A DNA stretch of 64,000 nucleotides from SAR324 cluster bacterium (GCA_028281495.1 JANQJU010000086.1:42307-106306); one strand, 5' to 3'. Counted from the first letter of the stretch, positions 8,024-17,214 are shown. Numbers and translations are program-made. Notes: generated from the letters alone by a model not told the origin.

Positions 8024-9304
8024 TTACAGCGGCGGCACGAAGGACTGACGGCGGTTTAACGGCTTGGTGAACAGGAGTTGCATGCAGCCAATGGAACGTT
8101 CCGCAAAACCTCCTTCGCAGTAGCAGAGATAGTATTCCCACATGCGGATGAATTCGTCGCCATAGCCGAGTTTTCGCACGGTTTCGATGTTTTCGAAAAA
8201 GGTATCTCGCCAGCGTTTTAGGGTCTCGGCGTAATGAGGCCCGATGTCTTCCATGTGATAGAGACGCAGATCTGTCGATTTTTTCATCACACTGGTGATC
8301 GTGGAAATGGCTGGCAGACACCCGCCGGGGAAAATATACCGTTGGATGAAATCGACCGAACGACGGGCAATATCGTATTGGCGGTCGTCGATGGTAATAG
8401 CTTGGATCAACATCATCCCTTCTGGTTTGAGGAGTCGACTGCATTGGCGGAAGTAGTCGTGGTAATAATTGGCTCCCACTGCTTCAATCATTTCGATAGA
8501 GACGAGTTTGTCAAAGCTTCCTCCTTCCATATTGCGATAGTCTTCCAGCAACACATGGATTTGATCGCTCAACCCCGCTTGTTCCACGCGTTGCTGTGCG
8601 AGTTCGAACTGGTTTTTCGAGATGGTGATCGTGGTCACTTGGCATCCATAATGTTGGGCTGCAAACAGCGCAAACCCACCCCAACCGGTTCCGATTTCCA
8701 GGAGGTGATCGGTGGGCTGAAGATCGAGCTTTTGGCAGATCCGGTTCAGTTTGTTGAGAGAAGCGTCTTCGAGCGACATTTCGGGAGATTCGAAGATAGC
8801 CGAAGAATACATCATTGTCGGATCCAGGAAGGTTTGAAACAGTTCGTTGCTTAAATCGTAATGTTCGGCAATGTTCTTGCGGCTGCCTCGCAGGGTGTTT
8901 CTTCGGAACGCATGGCCGATTCGTTGAATGACGCCGGTGAAAGAAGCGAGACCCACTTCCATTTCATCAAGAACCTTCATGTTCAGTACCATGATTCGCA
9001 TGAGTGTGGTGAGATCGTGGCAACTCCATTCGTCTCGCATGTAGCTTTCAGCAGCTCCGATGCTGCCCCCCCATAGAATGTCGGCATAAAAATTCATGTC
9101 GCGAACACGCACATGGGCGTGAAGATCGCAGGTGTCGTTCAAGGCGCCAAAGGTTTGCTCGCCAAACGGATCGATGAGAGTGATTTTTCCGTAAACGATC
9201 TTTTCCAACTTGTAGGCAAGGGCATTGCGGGCAAAACGCATGCCCCAAGAAACAGAATCTTCAGATGAGGGTATCGAAATGGAGTTGCTGGATTGTTCGC
9301 TCAT
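8024..9304 (-). CDS. Cyclopropane-fatty-acyl-phospholipid synthase family methyltransferase
   Basis: A 426-residue S-adenosylmethionine-dependent methyltransferase of the Cfa family (Mycolic_acid_synthase). The SAM-binding motif is LEIGTGWGGFALFAAQHYG at about residues 201-219, followed by TTITISKNQFELAQQRV and the catalytic-region motif IEMIEAVGANYYHDYF. Cfa enzymes add a methylene group across an acyl-chain double bond in membrane phospholipids. Its start overlaps the DUF1365 stop by 4 bp, so translation is coupled. Paralogues in this kind of operon are not always true cyclopropane synthases: UfaM of the furan fatty acid pathway is a Cfa-like enzyme that methylates the chain. Which reaction occurs here is open. 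Confidence 0.93.
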   Translation of the reverse strand: MSEQSSNSISIPSSEDSVSWGMRFARNALAYKLEKIVYGKITLIDPFGEQTFGALNDTCDLHAHVRVRDMNFYADILWGGSIGAAESYMRDEWSCHDLTTLMRIMVLNMKVLDEMEVGLASFTGVIQRIGHAFRRNTLRGSRKNIAEHYDLSNELFQTFLDPTMMYSSAIFESPEMSLEDASLNKLNRICQKLDLQPTDHLLEIGTGWGGFALFAAQHYGCQVTTITISKNQFELAQQRVEQAGLSDQIHVLLEDYRNMEGGSFDKLVSIEMIEAVGANYYHDYFRQCSRLLKPEGMMLIQAITIDDRQYDIARRSVDFIQRYIFPGGCLPAISTITSVMKKSTDLRLYHMEDIGPHYAETLKRWRDTFFENIETVRKLGYGDEFIRMWEYYLCYCEGGFAERSIGCMQLLFTKPLNRRQSFVPPL

Positions 9305-10086
9305 GGTTGTCCTTCCTCTTTCAAGAGTCTTGGAGATGATTGGGGATGGTCATGAATGGGAGCCTTTTTCCACCACAGTTTTAAAGCTTGCCAGTAGATG
9401 GCGCCTGCCACTTTGGCTGTCATCCAAGGATAATTGAACAACACCGAGGTGAGCGACGCTTGCGTGATCTCCTGACGTTGGAGAGTCAACGTGGCATCAA
9501 AAAAACGTGACCCTTGCCGGAAGTCTTCCATATGCACCACCAACTGCCGACCCGGGTGGATGAATCGACAATCATGGAAAACATCCATCGGGATGAACGG
9601 AGATACATGTAAAGTTTTTGCAAAACGCACATGCAGTTTCTTAGAGTGATTCATGCGATTTTGGGAACGATCCAATACATAGGATTGGCGTTCTCCCCAT
9701 GGTGTGTTGGTGACTTCCAACAAGATCGTTTCGACCTGAGTGCCTTCCGGATTGAAACAATAGTAGAAGCTCACTGGATTGATCACATAACCAAAATAAC
9801 GGAGATGGGTCAGAAGACGAATCGGCCCTTGAGGGCGCTTGCCAGTTTTTTGCTCCACCGTGTCGCGAACGGCTTGATCCAAGGGAATCATGGAGTCCCC
9901 ATGATAATCCGCTCGCCGGAACCAAGCCGGGGCGAAGCGCCGGGACGACCACAGCCAATACCGGTCGAACAGTTCTGGCAATTCCTGCAAGTCCAGATAC
10001 ATCATGTAAAGTGCATATCGGAACTCATGGGAGATCGGCGCGAATCGTCGATGCCGGACAGACCCTTGGTAAATACAACTGTTCAC
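9301..10086 (-). CDS. DUF1365 family protein
   Basis: A 261-residue protein of the DUF1365 family. Its opening SCIYQGSVRHRRFAPISHEFRYALYMMYLDL and the later LTHLRYFGYVINPVSFYYCF are the two hallmark stretches, and VEVTNTPWGERQSYVL-like residues occur in between (here LLEVTNTPWGERQSYVL). The family is almost always next to a Cfa-like gene and an FAD-dependent oxidoreductase. No enzymatic activity is settled for it. Both ends overlap the neighbouring genes by 4 bp, so it is produced in step with them. Confidence 0.93.
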   Translation of the reverse strand: MNSCIYQGSVRHRRFAPISHEFRYALYMMYLDLQELPELFDRYWLWSSRRFAPAWFRRADYHGDSMIPLDQAVRDTVEQKTGKRPQGPIRLLTHLRYFGYVINPVSFYYCFNPEGTQVETILLEVTNTPWGERQSYVLDRSQNRMNHSKKLHVRFAKTLHVSPFIPMDVFHDCRFIHPGRQLVVHMEDFRQGSRFFDATLTLQRQEITQASLTSVLFNYPWMTAKVAGAIYWQALKLWWKKAPIHDHPQSSPRLLKEEGQP

Positions 10087-11405
10087 GATGCAACCTTTTG
10101 AGGAGGGTCAATAAGATTAGGGACTTCCGCAGTAGTCCATTGGGCAGCCTCGATAATCTCGTCTAAGTTGCGACCAAAATGTTTGGCCACGTTGAGCGCA
10201 CTCACCACGCCATCTTCATGGAATCCATACCGCCAATACGCTCCACAAAAATAAGTATTACGCACTCCATTGAGTTCTTCCTGACGCTGTTGCGCTGCGA
10301 CACTCGACCGATTGTAAACCGGATGATGATACACAATTTGCTTAAGAATTTTGGCTGGATCGATGGCCTCTTCATGATTGAGCGTCACAATAAAATCATG
10401 GGGAGCGGGAAGATTTTGCAAAATGTTCATGTTGTAAGAAACGGTCACTTGTTTTTTGGGAGCTTTTAACCGGTGGTAGTTCCAACTTGCCCAAGCCAAT
10501 CGGGTTTTAGGCATCAAAGAAGAGTCTGTATGCAAGGTCGCAATATTTTTTTGATAGGGAATCGCACCCAATATTTCGCGTTCTAAGTCAGAGGCATCAG
10601 CAAGCAATTGGAGAGATTGATCACTATGGGTCGCGAAGATCACCTTATCGTAGTGTTCCACATCACCCTGCATTGGTTTCACCGCGACTCCCAAATCATG
10701 ACGTTGCACCCACTCCACTGGTGTTTTTAAACGAATCCGATCTCGATAGGGCTTCGTCAGTTTGTCGATGTATTGATAAGATCCCCCTTGGATGACGTAC
10801 CATTGTGGATGTCCATTGACCGTCAACAAACCATGATTTTTAAAGAAGCGGATGAAATAAAGGGCGGGAAACGCCATCATCTGGGAGAGGTCGGTCGACC
10901 AGATAGCCCCACCCATTGGAAGTAAATATTGTTCAATGAATTGTGACGAATAACGTTTGTGTTTCAAGTATTCCCCCAAAGTGAGGGAGTCATCTTCGGC
11001 TTCCAACAGAAGCACGGCCTCTTTGTTGAAACGCAAAATATCCCGAATCATCAGGAAGAACTTCGGGTTCAAGAGGTTACGGCGCTGTGCAAACATCGTA
11101 TTGATTGAAGTGCCGTTGTATTCCAACCCGGTGATTTCATCTTTCACACTGAAACTCATTTCAGTGGGTTCGCGTGTCACATCCAAATGATCCATCAACT
11201 TGATGAAGTTGGGATAAGTCCAATCGTTGTGCACGATGAATCCGGTATCGATCCAATATTCCCGGTCCGGCATTTCGACCGGAACGGTGTTGGTGTGGCC
11301 TCCGATGTAGTCATTGGCCTCAAAAACCGTGATATCGTAGTGAGGGGATAACATCCATGCAGCAGTCATCCCAGAGATTCCCGAACCGATAATGGCGATT
11401 TTCAT
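10083..11405 (-). CDS. FAD-dependent amine-oxidase-like oxidoreductase
   Basis: A 440-residue flavoprotein. The N-terminus is a dinucleotide-binding fold (IAIIGSGISGMTAAWMLS), followed by a second FAD contact, YIGGHTNTVPVE, and the C-terminal FAD motif NTYFCGAYWRYGFHEDGVVSAL. It falls in the amine oxidase/phytoene desaturase superfamily, NAD(P)-binding Rossmann-like type. It is likely to oxidise or desaturate a membrane lipid acyl chain, given coupling with a Cfa-like and a DUF1365 gene. UfaD of the furan fatty acid pathway is a flavin desaturase, which makes this a candidate for that step, although orthology was not tested. It overlaps both neighbours by 4 bp. Confidence 0.92.
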   Translation of the reverse strand: MKIAIIGSGISGMTAAWMLSPHYDITVFEANDYIGGHTNTVPVEMPDREYWIDTGFIVHNDWTYPNFIKLMDHLDVTREPTEMSFSVKDEITGLEYNGTSINTMFAQRRNLLNPKFFLMIRDILRFNKEAVLLLEAEDDSLTLGEYLKHKRYSSQFIEQYLLPMGGAIWSTDLSQMMAFPALYFIRFFKNHGLLTVNGHPQWYVIQGGSYQYIDKLTKPYRDRIRLKTPVEWVQRHDLGVAVKPMQGDVEHYDKVIFATHSDQSLQLLADASDLEREILGAIPYQKNIATLHTDSSLMPKTRLAWASWNYHRLKAPKKQVTVSYNMNILQNLPAPHDFIVTLNHEEAIDPAKILKQIVYHHPVYNRSSVAAQQRQEELNGVRNTYFCGAYWRYGFHEDGVVSALNVAKHFGRNLDEIIEAAQWTTAEVPNLIDPPQKVAS

Positions 11406-11962
11406 ACAGTTACCTTTTCTACAATAGGTTCAGCAAGAGACGATGGAGCGGTTGCCGGAGAGGCTGTGGACGCACGTTCTGGAATTCGAGTGGATTCGAA
11501 GTGGGGAGCCATAAAGTACTGCTGCAGATAGTTGTAACGAAAATTAAAAATCTCATTCAATTGGTTCCGAACATGGAAGGTATGGGCAAGCTGACCAATC
11601 CATCCAAAAGGCAGCATGTAGTGAACCTCGTCTTCCATTTCCACACCGTTGTCCACTTCGCTGAATCGATGCTGATGGTGCCACAGCTTATAAGGTCCAA
11701 AACGTTGTTCATCCACAAACAGCTTGCCTTCCTGGACCTGAGTAATTTCAGTAACCCACTGCATTGGGATTCCCGGAGGCACCGTGATGCGATAATGCAA
11801 AATCAAGCCGGGCCAAACCGTTTCCGGTGGGTTTGATAAAATGGAGAAATTCAGCCATTCCGGTGTAATCCGAGAGAGGTTGGAAGCATTAGAAAAAAAT
11901 GCCCAACTTTGCTCCATCGAAATGGGAAGGAATTGTTTGCGATACAAGCGGTACAGTTTCAC
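11402..11962 (-). CDS. SRPBCC family protein, ligand-binding
   Basis: A 186-residue protein of the START/Bet v1-like SRPBCC fold. It opens with YRLYRKQFLPISMEQSWAFFSNASNLSRITPEWL, the usual first strand and helix of the cell-division-inhibitor/SRPBCC group, and goes on with PWVTEI-like beta strands (MQWVTEITQVQEGKLFVDEQ). The fold makes a deep hydrophobic pocket, fitting a lipid-related role. It sits between the DCC gene and the FAD gene of the operon and overlaps the latter by 4 bp. About 20 residues at the C-terminus, rich in Ala, Ser and Pro, look disordered. Confidence 0.85.
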   Translation of the reverse strand: MKLYRLYRKQFLPISMEQSWAFFSNASNLSRITPEWLNFSILSNPPETVWPGLILHYRITVPPGIPMQWVTEITQVQEGKLFVDEQRFGPYKLWHHQHRFSEVDNGVEMEDEVHYMLPFGWIGQLAHTFHVRNQLNEIFNFRYNYLQQYFMAPHFESTRIPERASTASPATAPSSLAEPIVEKVTV

Positions 11963-12018
11963 GAGATCTCCTCAAAGATAAGGGGTACGGGGTGATCCAA
12001 AATTTTTTGAGAGGTGTT

Positions 12019-12405
12019 TTAAACGTGGCAAGCTCCTGTTTCACAGTCGTCCACTTTACGTTTGGGAAGCAACGGGCGAACTTTTGCAAATCCAGCGTAG
12101 CCAATATTCAATAGGCGGTAGGCGATTGGGTTCTGCGCCGCTTTTGCGAAACCACCATAGCCAGGAAGGGTTTGCCAAATGGCAACGAACGCATCCACGC
12201 CCGTTCGGAGTTGTCCGTTTGGAAGTCGAACATGCATCACTCGTTGGACTTCAATCGGATCTAAGTGTTCTTGTGTCGCGACAAAATTGGACCTTGAAAT
12301 GTCAACAAATCGAATTTGTTGTTGATGATCCTTTTTCCGGTAGTGATTGATTTCCCGGGAACACAAGTGGCAGGCTCCATCGAAATAAATAGTCAGTTGG
12401 TTCAT
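12019..12405 (-). CDS. DCC family (DUF393) thiol-disulfide oxidoreductase-like protein
   Basis: A 128-residue protein of the DUF393/DCC family. I chose the ATG at 12405 because the conserved opening LTIYFDGACHLCSREI follows at once; an upstream in-frame start would add 26 residues of unlikely sequence. The CHLC pair corresponds to the DxxCxxC redox motif for which the family is named. It is the first gene of the lipid operon, 56 bp before the SRPBCC gene. DUF393 genes often occur with Cfa/DUF1365 genes; the role is not known. Confidence 0.87.
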   Translation of the reverse strand: MNQLTIYFDGACHLCSREINHYRKKDHQQQIRFVDISRSNFVATQEHLDPIEVQRVMHVRLPNGQLRTGVDAFVAIWQTLPGYGGFAKAAQNPIAYRLLNIGYAGFAKVRPLLPKRKVDDCETGACHV

Positions 12406-12658
12406 GGTAGTAACTCGTTGGCAAATAAGGGTGAGGATGCTTCCTGTCGAATACAAATGAAGGTTGATGTTACCCAGACCCAAGCTACAAATTACGTACC
12501 ATGCGACAAAAAGTTCCTGAGGATCGACATAGCTAACTGATATGACTGATGCTTTTAAAGAGAGAAAATAGAGAGGAGAGTTGGGATAGATTTTTGATTT
12601 TGAATTCTGTGATATTTTTCTTATGAAAAAACAAAGAAAATTTCATGATGAATGAAAA

Positions 12659-12682
12659 CTGCATGATAAATTTATCATGCAG
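12659..12682 (-). terminator. Palindromic terminator after the 577-aa membrane protein gene
   Basis: A perfect 24-bp inverted repeat: CTGCATGATAAA at 12659-12670 is the reverse complement of 12671-12682. Read on the minus strand it is followed at once by TTTT and an AT-rich tract. It begins 6 bp beyond the stop codon of the minus-strand gene at 12689, so it is a convincing rho-independent terminator for that gene, although the stem is AT-rich. It also separates that gene from the lipid operon. The remaining 12406-12658 should hold the lipid operon promoter; I could not pick out convincing boxes. Confidence 0.75.
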
Positions 12683-12688
12683 CAAGAT

Positions 12689-14422
12689 TCATGGTTGTCC
12701 TTGTTCAATCACCTCAGCCAATTCTTCGGGAGTGTTGACCACTTGAGTACTATCGAGGTTTTGCCAACGTAATTCCCATCCATCCACACCGAGATTGATC
12801 CGTCCGGCAATGTCTCCATTGGCATCTCGCATGATCAACGTGAGGTTACCGATACCTTCTTCGGAAGTGGCCTCCAGAGAAATCTCGTACTGAGTGAGCC
12901 GATCTTGTAGGATTTCTATGGTCGCAAGGAACTGTTGGTATTGTTCCCGGATGCTTTCGAGGAACTCGTCCAATTCTTCGAGGGAATCGAAGCGAAGAAG
13001 GCTTTCTTGCGATACCAGATAGGCAGCGCTTTCACTGGCTACCAACATGACGGTTTCTTTGGCTTCGGCAAGAGCTTGTTTGATTTCTGACGGCACAGAC
13101 GTGGCTTCAGCAAGCGATTGGAATTTGTCGCTCAATGGGTAGACCGACAGATCGACATTGTTGGCTTGTAAGCTTTGTTGGATTTCTGAAATTTCCGTGG
13201 TTTGATCCGAATCTCCGCCGAACGAAAGGAGGCTGTCTTTGACCGAAGTAAAAGAAAATGAGGATTTCTTTTGAACAAAACTGCTTCGTTCCTGAGTCGA
13301 GGTGGGAGCCACCTGTTGATAGATCACGATCCCACCGATAGGAAGAAACAACAGCAAAAGAAGGAGCAGTGCCCATTTTTTCCGATTGAATTGCTTAGCC
13401 GGTTGAGAGGTGGTTTGTGGATTCGGCACAGGAGCTGTGTTTTCCCGAGAGGGCTTCTGGGAAGATCGGAGAGATTCCGATAAAACAGGGCCTTCGGTAT
13501 AATATGGTTGGAGTATCTTGGCAATTTGTGAATTTCGACGTTGTACCAGTTTGACTTTTTCCAGTAACTCAAAGCCTTCGGTACGGCGATAGATGTTTTG
13601 GACCTCTTCCACCAGAATTTTAAAAATTGGATAATCTGGCACATCGTCTTGGGAATCGAGAGGTTGCTTGCGTTTCCCGCGATATCGAATCTCTAAAATC
13701 AATGCTTTTACACTCAATCGCAAAACGTGCCACCGCACACGGTTGAATGAAGGGGAGGTTAATTTTTTTTTCTCCTCCTCAAACTGTGCGTCTGGTTGCT
13801 CTTCACTTGGACTGGTGGGGGCGTCTTCATGAGGGGTTTGCTGCACTCCTCTTTGTGCATCTTCGCGTTCTTTTTGCTCCGCTTCTTGTGCTTGGAATTG
13901 CAACCATGCCGATTCATAGTTTTTCCAGCACACTTGGGTTTCCTCACAGACTTCTTTCAATTGGTCTAATAGAGGACGGAGTTGTCGGTACAGGGGGAGG
14001 TCATTTTTACGAACTTGTTTCAATCCTTCGTCCAAGCGTTTCCATTGACCTAACGCTTCTTTACGTTGAGAATTGACCCGTTTCCATTCAGCTGATCCCA
14101 ACGGTTTTTGGGACTCTTCTAAGATGGGATACACGAGTGCTTCGAGGGCCATCACATCGCGAAAGACTTCGTTGAAATCGATCTGAGGGCGTTCGGAGAA
14201 CAAGTTCACATCCTGCTGAATTTTTTTCCAAGCAGCATGAATCACATCGCTTTTGCTGGCAGGATCATTCAGGTTTAAAAAGGATTCAAACCGACCTCCG
14301 GTGAGCGGCAAAATAGTTGGCTCAGGCATAGGTTCCCACTTAGATTCATCTTGTGTTATCAGGCTCCACTCTTTATATCTCCACTCCATTCTGGTTGTAG
14401 CAAAATCTATTTGCTTCTGCAC
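12689..14422 (-). CDS. Unrecognised 577-aa single-pass membrane protein
   Basis: The frame starts at a GTG (14422); an ATG 11 codons later is the alternative and neither has a strong ribosome binding site. The first 330 residues are charged and helical (coiled-coil-like, with a Glu/Gln-rich stretch near residues 180-215). A single membrane segment, WALLLLLLLFLPIGGIVIY, lies near residue 352. The remaining 200 residues are acidic, and end with a possible small beta domain (LTLIMRDANGDIAGRINLGVDGWELRW). This layout suggests an inner-membrane anchored protein with a cytoplasmic N-half and an outside C-half. No family recognised. Confidence 0.75.
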   Translation of the reverse strand: MQKQIDFATTRMEWRYKEWSLITQDESKWEPMPEPTILPLTGGRFESFLNLNDPASKSDVIHAAWKKIQQDVNLFSERPQIDFNEVFRDVMALEALVYPILEESQKPLGSAEWKRVNSQRKEALGQWKRLDEGLKQVRKNDLPLYRQLRPLLDQLKEVCEETQVCWKNYESAWLQFQAQEAEQKEREDAQRGVQQTPHEDAPTSPSEEQPDAQFEEEKKKLTSPSFNRVRWHVLRLSVKALILEIRYRGKRKQPLDSQDDVPDYPIFKILVEEVQNIYRRTEGFELLEKVKLVQRRNSQIAKILQPYYTEGPVLSESLRSSQKPSRENTAPVPNPQTTSQPAKQFNRKKWALLLLLLLFLPIGGIVIYQQVAPTSTQERSSFVQKKSSFSFTSVKDSLLSFGGDSDQTTEISEIQQSLQANNVDLSVYPLSDKFQSLAEATSVPSEIKQALAEAKETVMLVASESAAYLVSQESLLRFDSLEELDEFLESIREQYQQFLATIEILQDRLTQYEISLEATSEEGIGNLTLIMRDANGDIAGRINLGVDGWELRWQNLDSTQVVNTPEELAEVIEQGQP

Positions 14423-14479
14423 GCCATCCGTGGCGGTATCGCGGAAAAATCCCCTTAACTTTTGAAAGGAGCGTCAGCC

Positions 14480-15487
14480 ATGTCTCAGGAATTGGAGGTG
14501 AAAGTTTTGGAGGCGCTGAAGACAGTCGTAGAGCCAAAACTGAAATGGAGTATTTTTTCGTTAAACCTCGTTAAACACATCGCTATTCAGCAAGATCGTC
14601 TTACCCTAGAAATCCATTTGGTGACCCAGGATGGGCATCAAATTGCTGCGTTTCGGCAGCAATGTTTAGAACTCATTGCCCCCTTCAATTTTAAATCGGT
14701 CGATTTGCAACTGAAACGGGTGCATATTGCTACCGAAGGCTTGACTGGAGTGAAGCACGTGATTTTGGTCGGCAGTGGTAAAGGAGGGGTGGGCAAATCC
14801 ATGGTAGCCGTCAATTTAGCCAGCACGCTCGCCCAACAAGGGTTGAAAGTGGGACTGATGGATGCCGACATCTATGGGCCGAGTGTTCCCACCATGTTGG
14901 GAATTCATTTGAAACCGGAAGTACTGGGGGATGAATATCTAATGCCCGTCAAAGCTCACAATATTCAGGTTATGTCGATGGGGATTCTGATTCCCCCTGG
15001 TAAATCGGTCGCATGGCGTGGTCAATTGGTCAGCGGCACGATCGTGCAGTTTATTCAACAGACTGCTTGGAATGAGATGGATTTCTTAATCGTTGACCTC
15101 CCACCTGGAACCGGAGACGTTCAACTCACTTTGGCTCAAAAAATTCGTGCAAAAGGCACGATAATTGTTACTACCCCTCAAGAAGTGGTGTTGGGAGATG
15201 TCCGCCGAATGATTGATCTTTACCAGGAAAAACAAACTCCTCTTCTAGCACTTGTCGAAAATATGAGTGGAATGGTTTGCGAAAAATGCGGTCATGAAAA
15301 TATGCCGTTTGTCCCTTCTTCAGTAGGAATTGGTGTGGAGGCAGGGTGTTACCTACGGTTGCCTTTGCATAAAGAACTCAGCCAGGCTGGAGACAGTGGC
15401 ATCCCTTTTGTCAAATACATGCCTGAACACCCAATCACGAAATCGTTCCAAGAACTTGCCAAGCATTTAGTGAATACCGTCCAATGA
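14480..15487 (+). CDS. mrp: Mrp/NBP35 family iron-sulfur carrier ATPase
   Basis: A 335-residue P-loop ATPase of the Mrp/ApbC family, which holds and delivers [4Fe-4S] clusters. The ATG at 14480 follows AAAGGAG by 8 nt, and is preferred over a TTG at 14462. An N-terminal MIP18-like region (residues 1-90) leads to the deviant Walker A GSGKGGVGKSMVAVNLA near 99. Later come the Asp-rich GLMDADIYGPSVPTMLG and LIVDLPPGTGDVQLTL. The CxxC cluster site is CEKC near residue 269. The Gly-rich FGxGGG that usually follows is replaced by FVPSSVGIGVEAGC, an unusual variation. Its stop overlaps the next gene by 4 bp. Confidence 0.95.
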   Translation: MSQELEVKVLEALKTVVEPKLKWSIFSLNLVKHIAIQQDRLTLEIHLVTQDGHQIAAFRQQCLELIAPFNFKSVDLQLKRVHIATEGLTGVKHVILVGSGKGGVGKSMVAVNLASTLAQQGLKVGLMDADIYGPSVPTMLGIHLKPEVLGDEYLMPVKAHNIQVMSMGILIPPGKSVAWRGQLVSGTIVQFIQQTAWNEMDFLIVDLPPGTGDVQLTLAQKIRAKGTIIVTTPQEVVLGDVRRMIDLYQEKQTPLLALVENMSGMVCEKCGHENMPFVPSSVGIGVEAGCYLRLPLHKELSQAGDSGIPFVKYMPEHPITKSFQELAKHLVNTVQ

Positions 15488-16257
15488 ATTGTGTTGATTT
15501 GCTTCGTCAGAAACGCCCATTGGTCATTGCACACCGGGGTTACAGCGCTCGCTATCCTGAAAACACACTGGCTGCTTTCGCTGCGGCATTGGAAATTGAG
15601 GCAGATGCGATTGAGCTGGATATTACCTTAACGGCGGATCGGCAATTGGTGGTGATTCATGATGAAACCTTGGATCGCACGACGAATGGATCTGGCTTGG
15701 TTCGCAATCATACCTTATCAGAGCTTCGACAGTTGGATGCGGGCAGTTGGTTCGATTCCCGATTTTCTGGTGAACGCATTCCTACTTTAATCGAGGTTTT
15801 AGACCTTGTGCAAAATCGTATCTTGCTGAATGTTGAAATCAAACCGGAAGCTTATGAATCCGAACATCCTGCCGATGCAATTGAACAGCAACTCCTCTGC
15901 TTGCTTCGAGAAAAAAATCTAGAACACTCTGTTATCATTTCAAGCTTTCACCATGACTTGCTGCAAGACATGCAGTCTCAGTTCGTTCAGATCGCCCGAG
16001 CTGCCTTGTACGATCCGATCATGGGGCCACTGGATCCCAATTCGATTTGTGAGACGCTAGGAACGGTCGCGTTTAATCCTCATCATGAAAGCCTCACGCC
16101 TAATCAAGTCACATCACTTCATGAGTCTGGTCACTTTGTCTTTCCTTATACTGTCAATTCTCCACAACGCATGCAAACCCTGTTGGAGTGGGGCGTTGAT
16201 GGACTTTTTACAGACGACCCGTTACAGTTAAAACAAGTCTTAAAAAATAATTCCTAG
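15484..16257 (+). CDS. Glycerophosphodiester phosphodiesterase
   Basis: A 257-residue GDPD-family enzyme, UgpQ-like. Catalytic and metal residues appear as HRGYSARYPENTLAAF (His and Arg, then Glu-Asn), ELDITLTADRQLVVIHDETLDRTTNG (Glu-x-Asp and His-Asp), and NVEIKPE (Glu and Lys). It hydrolyses glycerophosphodiesters to glycerol 3-phosphate and an alcohol. No signal peptide, so it should be cytoplasmic. It starts inside the end of mrp (ATGA overlap) and is followed 11 bp later by a regulator gene. Confidence 0.95.
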   Translation: MNCVDLLRQKRPLVIAHRGYSARYPENTLAAFAAALEIEADAIELDITLTADRQLVVIHDETLDRTTNGSGLVRNHTLSELRQLDAGSWFDSRFSGERIPTLIEVLDLVQNRILLNVEIKPEAYESEHPADAIEQQLLCLLREKNLEHSVIISSFHHDLLQDMQSQFVQIARAALYDPIMGPLDPNSICETLGTVAFNPHHESLTPNQVTSLHESGHFVFPYTVNSPQRMQTLLEWGVDGLFTDDPLQLKQVLKNNS

Positions 16258-16268
16258 ATGAGGTTCTC

Positions 16269-17195
16269 ATGTCGATGCATATTTTGGTGGTCGATGATCA
16301 AGCAATGATTCGGCAGATTCATTCCAAAATATTAATAGAAGCTGGGCATTCCCTACAAACTGCAGAAAATGGGATCAAAGCCTTAGAAATGTACCGGCAA
16401 TTCAAGGAAAATTGTCCGTTCGATATGGTCATCACGGATGAAGAAATGCCGCACATGACTGGCTTGGAATTGTGCGAAGTCCTGTACAAAGTGGAGCCGG
16501 GCATTCCTGTCATCATGGTTTCTAGTCTGGAAGACGTTGAACTGATGTCAAAATTGATGAAGATGGGAATTACCTTTTTTCGGAAACCAATCCACAGTGA
16601 GGATTTGTGTCCATACTTAGACAAGGTGGAGGAGCAGGTGAAAATTCGAAAGGCACATGAACAGCGAGAAGCCCATCATCAAGTGGCTGAAAAATTTGTT
16701 GTACATAAGCTATTGAAGATGGAGTTAAACAATGATCCCAATATCCATCCTGCCATAATGAAATACATTCTGGATACTTGTGAAGACAATGGCATTCGAG
16801 AAGAAGTGACGTTTCGAATCCATTTTGGCTTGACAGAGACCCTTATCAATTCGGTGACGCACGGAAATCTGGAGATGAGCAGTACCGAATTCAAAAAAGA
16901 TGGAAATTTTGATCTCTGGGATGCAGAAATCAAAAGACGGAGTCAGAGTTTGCCTTATTCTGAACGGTCGGTTCGGGTGGATGTGGATATTGAGATTGGC
17001 AAGTCTGTAACAGTCATTATAGAAGATGATGGTCCGGGGTTTGACCATCAAAAGATACTGTCTAATATTACTCCGGATGATATTTACCAAGCCTTTGGGC
17101 GTGGTTTGGTGATGCTCAACAATGTGGCCGATGAACTCGCTTTTAATGAACGTGGGAACCGAGTGACTATGAAATTTCTACAGTCTAAAGACTAA
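16269..17195 (+). CDS. Receiver domain fused to an RsbW-like HATPase
   Basis: A 308-residue regulator. Residues 1-125 are a CheY-like receiver: HILVVDDQAMIRQIH, phosphoacceptor Asp in DMVITDEEMP, and Lys in FFRKPIHSE. Residues 160-308 are a GHKL ATPase of the anti-sigma factor (RsbW/SpoIIAB) type: N-box ETLINSVTHGN, then IEDDGPGFD and GRGLVMLNNVADEL. No histidine-phosphotransfer helix is present, so it is not a sensor kinase. Phosphorylation of the receiver probably controls a partner-switch kinase or binding activity toward an anti-anti-sigma protein. No STAS partner gene is nearby. It lies 19 bp before the P-II gene. Confidence 0.9.
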   Translation: MSMHILVVDDQAMIRQIHSKILIEAGHSLQTAENGIKALEMYRQFKENCPFDMVITDEEMPHMTGLELCEVLYKVEPGIPVIMVSSLEDVELMSKLMKMGITFFRKPIHSEDLCPYLDKVEEQVKIRKAHEQREAHHQVAEKFVVHKLLKMELNNDPNIHPAIMKYILDTCEDNGIREEVTFRIHFGLTETLINSVTHGNLEMSSTEFKKDGNFDLWDAEIKRRSQSLPYSERSVRVDVDIEIGKSVTVIIEDDGPGFDHQKILSNITPDDIYQAFGRGLVMLNNVADELAFNERGNRVTMKFLQSKD

Positions 17196-17214
17196 GAGGT
17201 AGGAAAGGAGGCGT

